Shown in pieces: positions 59,368-64,000 of a stretch of DNA of 64,000 bases. How positions within the stretch are numbered: position 1 is the first letter of the stretch; each line of letters starts with the position of its first letter. A model generated the notes under the pieces. It was not told the origin of the DNA. It was given only the letters and a program-made list of their open reading frames with translations, and ran no database searches. The position numbers were made by a program, and so were the translations under genes. The DNA comes from Paractinoplanes maris. Lineage in GTDB: Bacteria; Actinomycetota; Actinomycetes; Mycobacteriales; Micromonosporaceae. Location: assembly GCF_023544465.1 (NCBI RefSeq), contig NZ_JALPVL010000003.1, forward strand, positions 186,001 to 250,000, read 5' to 3'.

Positions 59368-60105
59368 ATGACCGACCAGATCACATACCTGGATGCCGCT
59401 GCCGCCACCGACGCCGGAACGGCCTACAAGCGGCGGCTGCTGGAACTGCTGTGCATAACCCCGGACCAAACCGTTGTGGACATCGGTTGCGGGCCGGGCA
59501 CCGATCTGCGGTCGCTGGCCAAGGCTGTGCACAACCACGGACGGGTGATCGGAGTCGACCGCGATCCGCGGATGGTCGAGGAGGCGAAGCGCCGCCATCC
59601 ACAGGCCGACATCCGGCAGGCCGATCTGCTCGCGTTGCCGCTCCCGGATGACAGCGTCGATCGCGCACGAGTCGACCGGGTACTCCAACATGTCGCCGAG
59701 CCCCCGGCCGCGGTCGCGGAAGTACGCCGAGTGCTGCGTCCTGGTGGCCTCGTCGGTCTGGCCGAGCCCGACTGGGACACCCTCACCGTCGCCGACCCGG
59801 ACGAGGACACCAGTCAGGCTTTCGCCCGCTTCAACGCAGGCCAGGTCCGCAACCCCACCCTGGGCCGCGACCTGGCCGGCTTGTGCACCCGGGCCGGCTT
59901 CCACATCCGCACCGTGGAGCCGACCCCCATCGTCTTCCACGACTTCCCGACAGCCGACCGCATCCTGGGCCTGACCCGGAACTCCAGCCGAGCCGTAGCC
60001 AACGGCGACATCCCCCAGCCCCGCGCGGAAGCGTGGTTGCATCGCCTGAAGGCAGGCCCCGTGACCGCCAGCTTCACCTTCTACCTGGCAGTCGCGGAGG
60101 CCTGA
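59368..60105 (+). CDS. UbiE-type SAM-dependent methyltransferase
   Basis: A 245-residue methyltransferase. SAM motif I is VVDIGCGPGTDLRSLA; VIGVDRDPRMVEEAK and DIRQADLLALPLPDDSVDRARVDRVLQHVAEP follow in separate motifs, with VLRPGGLVGLAEPDW. All these are typical of UbiE-like natural product or quinone methyltransferases. ATG 59368 is preferred to 59362, as GGGG lies seven bases upstream. It converges on the grpB-like gene across a 473-base repeat-rich gap. Confidence 0.92.
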   Translation: MTDQITYLDAAAATDAGTAYKRRLLELLCITPDQTVVDIGCGPGTDLRSLAKAVHNHGRVIGVDRDPRMVEEAKRRHPQADIRQADLLALPLPDDSVDRARVDRVLQHVAEPPAAVAEVRRVLRPGGLVGLAEPDWDTLTVADPDEDTSQAFARFNAGQVRNPTLGRDLAGLCTRAGFHIRTVEPTPIVFHDFPTADRILGLTRNSSRAVANGDIPQPRAEAWLHRLKAGPVTASFTFYLAVAEA

Positions 60106-60578
60106 CCCATCCCTCCGCAACCCGCTACTCAAACGCGCACCCCGCTGAGCGAGTATCCATCCCGCCCCTCGAACACGCAGTCGCTGAAGAGGTGCGCAGC
60201 CCGCTGAGTGAACACGCATCCAACCGAGCCGACGCGCACTCCCGCTGAGCGAACGCGCAACCCGCCCCACGAACGCTCACCCCGCTGAGCAAATGCGCGA
60301 CCCCACCCACCCCACGAACGCTCAACCCGTTGAGCAAGAGCACCGGGCTTGCCCTCCCAATCCGCGACGGATGGGTCCCACCGGCCCGCCCCCGACGCTG
60401 CGGAACAGCGCCACACCGGCGCATGAACGCTCAACCGGCCGCACGAACGCTCAACCCGCAAGGCGAACGCGCGACCTGTCGTGCGCGAAGGCACAACCCG
60501 CTGAGCGGGCGCGCAACCCGCCCCACGAACGCTCAACCCGCTGAGCGTTCGCGCGCTTCGATCAGGCGGTTGCGCTTT
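60106..60578. repeat. 473-bp gap filled with diverged hairpin-forming repeats
   Basis: No gene is seen here. The gap between convergent genes holds about ten diverged copies of a motif around CCCGCTGAGCGAACGCGCA and ACGAACGCTCAACCCG, from roughly 60120 to 60560. The last copy makes a 10-base perfect stem, CGAACGCTCA and TGAGCGTTCG (60526-60551), round a 6-base loop. Most other copies keep GCTCA or TGAGC arms. A 135-codon frame on the minus strand is repetitive and has no protein-like features. Confidence 0.85.
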
Positions 60579-61181
60579 CTAGCTGAGCGGACTCGTGTTC
60601 GGCTGGGCGAAGATGCGGGCGAAGATCTGGTCGATCACGTCACTCTTGGCCATCGTGTAGTCGGAAGACTGCTCGCGGGCCAGGCGGCGCTTGGTGTCGG
60701 CGTACAGGTCGCGGTCCTCCGGGTGGGTGCGGAGCCAGTCGCGGAGGAGGCGGTGGCGGATCGGCTCGGGGGCGTCGCGGGGCCACACGTGCAGATGGAT
60801 GTCGTCGTCGCCGCCGATCAGCATGCGATGGCCGTACCACCACGGCTCCCGGAGCAGCAGGCGGTAGCCGAGGGGAGCCAGCGGGGGCACATAGACCGAC
60901 TCCTCCGCCGAGTCGGCCAGCAACAGGTCGATGTCGATGACCGGCTTGGCCGCCAGACCCGGCACCGACGTGGACCCCACGTGCTCGAGACCGACGACCC
61001 GCTCGCCCAGCGCCGCCACGATCGCGGCCCGGGCGTCGGCATAACGCTCCACCCACCCCGGGTCGTAGTCCTCGATGACGATCGACGACCACCGCCGGGG
61101 CCACTCCCCCACGAGCCCCGACGCGTTCTGCTCCGGCGTCCCGAGGAGCCGCTGCGTGATCTCGGGCGGGTACTCAGTCAT
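60579..61181 (-). CDS. GrpB-like nucleotidyltransferase-fold protein (UPF0157)
   Basis: A 200-residue protein of the GrpB/UPF0157 family, related to nucleotidyltransferases. Signature: LEHVGSTSVPGLAAKPVIDIDLLL, given here in two parts, LEHVGSTSVPGLAAKP and VIDIDLLL, with the metal Asp pair. HLHVWPRDAPEPIRHRLL and YTMAKSDVIDQIF are standard. A GGAGGT ribosome site lies four bases before the ATG. Some family members are fused to CoaE. Role here is unknown. Confidence 0.93.
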   Translation of the reverse strand: MTEYPPEITQRLLGTPEQNASGLVGEWPRRWSSIVIEDYDPGWVERYADARAAIVAALGERVVGLEHVGSTSVPGLAAKPVIDIDLLLADSAEESVYVPPLAPLGYRLLLREPWWYGHRMLIGGDDDIHLHVWPRDAPEPIRHRLLRDWLRTHPEDRDLYADTKRRLAREQSSDYTMAKSDVIDQIFARIFAQPNTSPLS

Positions 61182-61272
61182 CGTTACCTCCAGATTTTGG
61201 GAAGTCGGCCAGACTAGCCAGCCGCCCGCCCGCCGGGACAGCGATTAATCGGCCAACTAAGATCGTCGATCC

Positions 61273-62295
61273 ATGGACATGCTGACGCCGACGCCTCTGA
61301 TGGGGCTGGTCACGGGGTTCTGGAGTTTCAAGACGTTCGCGGCGGCGGTGGAGCTGGAGCTCTTCACCCGGCTCGCCGGCGGGCAGGTGATCACCGTCGC
61401 CGACGCGGAGGCCGAGTTGGGCCTGCCGGAACGGCCGGCCGATCTGCTGCTCGCCGCCTGCGCCTCACTGGGGCTGCTGACCCGCGACGGGGACGGCTAC
61501 CGCAACTCCGCGCTGGCCGAGGAGTTCCTGGTCAAGGGCAAGCCGTACTACTTCGGTGGCCAGGTCGCCTACTGCGATCAGCGCACTTATCTGCCTTGGC
61601 ACCGGATCGGCGAGGCGTTGCGCACCGATCGCCCGCTCACCTGGGATCCGGCGTCGCAGGAGTCCATGTTCGACACGGCCGACCCGCGGATGCTCGAAAG
61701 CTTCTGGGGCGCCATGTATTCGACCTCCATCTTCACCGCCAAGGCCCTCGCGCAGCACGTCGACCTCGGCGGCGGCAGGCGGCTGCTCGACGTCGGTGGC
61801 GGCTCGGGGGCGTACCCGATCGAGCTCTGCCGTTTGCTGCCCGACCTGAGTGCCACCGTCTTCGACCTGCCGCACGTCTGCGAGATCGCGGCCGGCAACG
61901 TCGCCCGGGCCGGCCTCGGCGACCGCATCGCCACCGCGCCCGGCGACTTCCTCACCGGCGAGGGCCTGCCGGCGGGCCACGACGTCGTGCTCTTCAGCAT
62001 GATTCTGCACGACTGGGACGAGGCGACCAATCAAAGGCTTCTGACCCAGGCGTACGAGGCCCTGCCGCGCGACGGCCGCGTCGTGATCTCGGAGCTGCTG
62101 CTGAACGCCGACCGCACCGGCCCGCCCGCGGCCGCCCTGATGGGCATGAACATGCTCGTCGAGACGGTCGCCGGGCGCAATTACTCCGACGCCGAATACG
62201 CCGCGTGGCTGCGTACCGCCGGCTTCACCGACATCGAAACCGTCCACTTCGATGCCCCCGGCGCCAACGGCGCGGTCATCGGCATCAAGCGCTGA
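61273..62295 (+). CDS. O-methyltransferase (family 2, small-molecule)
   Basis: A 340-residue O-methyltransferase with an N-terminal winged-helix dimerisation domain (FAAAVELELFTRLAGG) and a Rossmann catalytic domain. SAM motif LLDVGGGSGAYPIELC, then VFDLPHVCEIA and ILHDWDEATNQRLL, in which the His is the usual catalytic base, and VISELLLNADRTGP. It resembles antibiotic and carotenoid-type methyltransferases (CrtF/TcmN-like). A TAAGAT box lies nine bases before ATG. The stop codon is followed at once by a 19-20-base repeat array. Confidence 0.93.
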   Translation: MDMLTPTPLMGLVTGFWSFKTFAAAVELELFTRLAGGQVITVADAEAELGLPERPADLLLAACASLGLLTRDGDGYRNSALAEEFLVKGKPYYFGGQVAYCDQRTYLPWHRIGEALRTDRPLTWDPASQESMFDTADPRMLESFWGAMYSTSIFTAKALAQHVDLGGGRRLLDVGGGSGAYPIELCRLLPDLSATVFDLPHVCEIAAGNVARAGLGDRIATAPGDFLTGEGLPAGHDVVLFSMILHDWDEATNQRLLTQAYEALPRDGRVVISELLLNADRTGPPAAALMGMNMLVETVAGRNYSDAEYAAWLRTAGFTDIETVHFDAPGANGAVIGIKR

Positions 62296-62430
62296 GGCAC
62301 GCCCGAAAAGCTGAAGGCACGCCCGAAAAGCTGAAGGCACGCCCGAAAACCGCAGGCACGCCCGAAAGCCGCAGGCGCGCCCGAAAGCCGGGGAAACGCC
62401 GGAAAGCCGGAGGCGAGTCCGACAGCCGGC
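62296..62430. repeat. 19-20-bp tandem repeat filling a convergent gene gap
   Basis: Seven units start at 62296, 62316, 62336, 62355, 62374, 62393 and 62412; the first two are identical 20-mers (GGCACGCCCGAAAAGCTGAA). Later units are 19 bases and more diverged. The array starts on the base after the methyltransferase stop and ends one base before the stop of the convergent hydrolase gene. Confidence 0.95.
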
Positions 62431-62431
62431 C

Positions 62432-63166
62432 TCAGACCGGTGGGCTCAGCGGGGGCGGGCTCAGCAGTGTCAGCAGGGCGCCGGGGTCCTCGACGTGGGC
62501 GTTGTGGCCGAGGCCGGGCAGCGCGATCGGGGCACTCCCGGGTGCCACCATCTGGTCGTGTTCACCGCGGGCCAGCACGACCGGCACCGGTGACGCCGCC
62601 ACCAGCGCCTCGACCTGCGGGTCACCGACGGCGAACGCGCGCTGGTCGAAGGTGGGCCGCCAGCCGTCACCGGTCTCGACCAGAGCCGACGGCGGCACCT
62701 CGAACAGCAACCCGTCCAGCCCGGCCACCCGCAGGTGGCGCTGCGCCGCCTCCTCACGGGTCGGGTAGCTGGGCGCCGGCCGGGCCGCCATCTCGGCCGC
62801 CTTGGCCAGCTCGCCGGCCGACCAGTCGGATTTGATCCCGACGCCCACGACGGCCAGCACACCGGGGCGGCCGGCCAGGTGCAGCCCGACAACGCCGCCG
62901 AACGAGTGCCCGACGATCACCGTCCCGCCCGGGTCGACGAGCTCGGCGACCGCCGCGGCCACGCCGGCGAAGGAGTAGGACGGGAGTGGGGACGAGCCGC
63001 CGTGGCCGGGCAGATCCGGTGCCACCCAGGTCGACTCCCCCAGCAGCGCGGCGAGTCCGGCCCACACCTCGGCCGTCGCCCCGAGGCCGTGCAGCAACAG
63101 GTAGGTGGGCGACGACTCGCCGCCGGTCAGCACGCGCAGATCGGTCACCCCGTCAGCATGCCGCAC
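62432..63166 (-). CDS. Alpha/beta hydrolase
   Basis: A 244-residue hydrolase. The oxyanion region is LLLHGLGATAEVW, the nucleophile elbow VIVGHSFGGVVGLH with Ser in GHSFGG, Asp in VVLARGEHDQM and His in LPGLGHNAHVED. All triad residues are present. The cap region is short. Substrate is unknown; esterase or lactonase is likely. GTG start at 63166 is used; an in-frame GTG at 63148 is possible. A repeat array adjoins its 3' end. Confidence 0.92.
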   Translation of the reverse strand: MRHADGVTDLRVLTGGESSPTYLLLHGLGATAEVWAGLAALLGESTWVAPDLPGHGGSSPLPSYSFAGVAAAVAELVDPGGTVIVGHSFGGVVGLHLAGRPGVLAVVGVGIKSDWSAGELAKAAEMAARPAPSYPTREEAAQRHLRVAGLDGLLFEVPPSALVETGDGWRPTFDQRAFAVGDPQVEALVAASPVPVVLARGEHDQMVAPGSAPIALPGLGHNAHVEDPGALLTLLSPPPLSPPV

Positions 63167-63256
63167 CGGGAGGGACGCCGTCGTGAACGCCTGAGATCCG
63201 CGTCACGCCGAGGTCGTACTGTCAGGAATCTCCCAGGTCACGCGCACCGGGAGAGG

Positions 63257-64000
63257 ATGAACGCCTCCAGTACCGTGGGCGCGGTGAAATGGACCAGGAA
63301 GACGACGCTCGCGCTTTCGGCAGCCCTCGTGGTCCTCGTCGTGGCGGCGGTGGTGTTCGTCCGGCGCGACTCGTCCCGCAGCAACGAGACGGCGGCGGAC
63401 CCGGGCCCGGCGGCCGCTCAGCCCACCCCGTCAGCCGGCTCGGCCGAGACGCCGTGGACGGGCACCTGGGCGGTGGCCTTGCAGAACGGCGGGCCCGCTT
63501 TCGAGCGCCAGACCGTCCGGCAGGTGATGCGCACCAGCATCGGCGGCGACACCGTACGGATAAAGCTCTCCAACGAGTTCGGCAGTGATCCGCTCACTGT
63601 CAGCGCCGTCTACCTCGCCGCTCACCAGCGCACCAGCACGGTCGACGCGAGCACGAACGCGCACGTGACGTTCGACGGCGGCGACTCGGTGACCATCGAG
63701 GCCGGCCAGACCGCGGTGAGCGACCCGGTCGAGTTCGTGCTGCCCGCGGGCGGCGACATCGCGGTCAGCGCCTACGTCCCCCGGCGGATCGGATCGGTGA
63801 CGCAGCACGCGTTCGCCAACCGCAACAACTACGTCGCCGCCGGCAACCAGAGCACGAAGGCCTCGCTGTCGGGGGTGCGCACCTTCGACAACTACGCCTT
63901 CCTGGCCGGCATCGACGTGCGCAACGCCGAGTCCGAGGGTGCGGTCGTCACGCTCGGCGCCTCGATCACCGACGGCTTCGACTCGACCTTCAACGAGAAC
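63257..64000 (+). CDS. SGNH/GDSL-family hydrolase, N-terminal part (partial, leaves right edge)
   Basis: The first 248 residues of an exported esterase. One N-terminal membrane segment (TLALSAALVVLVVAAVVFV) anchors or exports it, followed by a Ser/Pro linker. The N-domain (WTGTWAVALQNGGPAFERQTVRQ) is that of the actinobacterial SGNH family with a beta-sandwich. The GDSL-like block 1 motif appears as VTLGASITDGF, where Ser is the nucleophile. The catalytic Asp-His would lie beyond the window. GGGAGAGG precedes the ATG. Confidence 0.88.
   Translation, partial: MNASSTVGAVKWTRKTTLALSAALVVLVVAAVVFVRRDSSRSNETAADPGPAAAQPTPSAGSAETPWTGTWAVALQNGGPAFERQTVRQVMRTSIGGDTVRIKLSNEFGSDPLTVSAVYLAAHQRTSTVDASTNAHVTFDGGDSVTIEAGQTAVSDPVEFVLPAGGDIAVSAYVPRRIGSVTQHAFANRNNYVAAGNQSTKASLSGVRTFDNYAFLAGIDVRNAESEGAVVTLGASITDGFDSTFNEN

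Noticed and set aside
60129-60536. 135-codon minus-strand frame in the 473-bp gap
   Set aside because: It is a translation of the repeat field, repeating RSAGCAFAQR-like pieces, with no ribosome site or domain.

Overview
This is a very GC-rich, densely packed actinobacterial chromosome segment. The strong G/C third-position bias, a SigE-type ECF sigma factor, a complete egtABCD ergothioneine set, TANNNT leaderless promoters and many ATGA/GTGA gene overlaps fit a soil actinomycete. Micromonosporaceae (Actinoplanes-like) is my best guess, but it is an inference from gene content only. I see no rRNA, tRNA, transposase, prophage or CRISPR array.

Layout. 0-6 kb: the end of a diguanylate cyclase, then a minus-strand run of MoxR ATPase, DUF58, VWA protein, HtrA-like protease, response regulator and histidine kinase, with a divergent cupin. 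6.6-10.5 kb: a three-gene pseudopilin operon with Ig-like and ricin-type extensions. 10.6-23 kb: an SDR, an LtrA membrane protein, a VOC protein, two cyclic-di-GMP enzymes (one GGDEF, one GGDEF-EAL), a GlxA-type regulator, YceI, a flavin monooxygenase and a NodS-like methyltransferase. 23-31 kb: an ECF sigma / triple-repeat membrane protein / amidoligase operon, lipid kinase, PhoD phosphatase, DedA, and a PLP aminotransferase divergent from egtABCD. 31-38 kb: egtABCD, a methyltransferase, a delta-60 repeat protein, a dehalogenase-like hydrolase. 38-46 kb: a G5/excalibur protein, a frameshifted LuxR-type ATPase regulator, HIT, a SagB-type oxidoreductase, a degenerate mini-GGDEF, and a membrane protein / winged-helix regulator / hydrolase operon. 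46-54 kb: a degenerate PEP-mutase-like protein with a BKACE enzyme, MarR, GNAT, a 72-residue protein with three WAGPTV repeats, a methyltransferase, a regulator-like protein coupled to a beta-lactamase-fold hydrolase, and a secreted lipase. 54-64 kb: an erythromycin-esterase-like protein, ACT protein, membrane protein/Xre/MDR operon, Rrf2/NIPSNAP pair, methyltransferases, GrpB, an alpha/beta hydrolase and the start of an SGNH hydrolase.

Three things stand out. First, short GC-rich tandem repeats, each with its own unit, fill four of the five gaps longer than 70 bp between converging genes, abut or overlap other gene ends, and have expanded inside one coding sequence. Second, a small gene with three wobble-diverged WAGPTV repeats sits behind a possible coupled leader ORF, between an acetyltransferase and a methyltransferase. 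Third, an amidoligase is translationally coupled to an ECF sigma factor and a membrane-anchored protein with three copies of a repeat I do not recognise.
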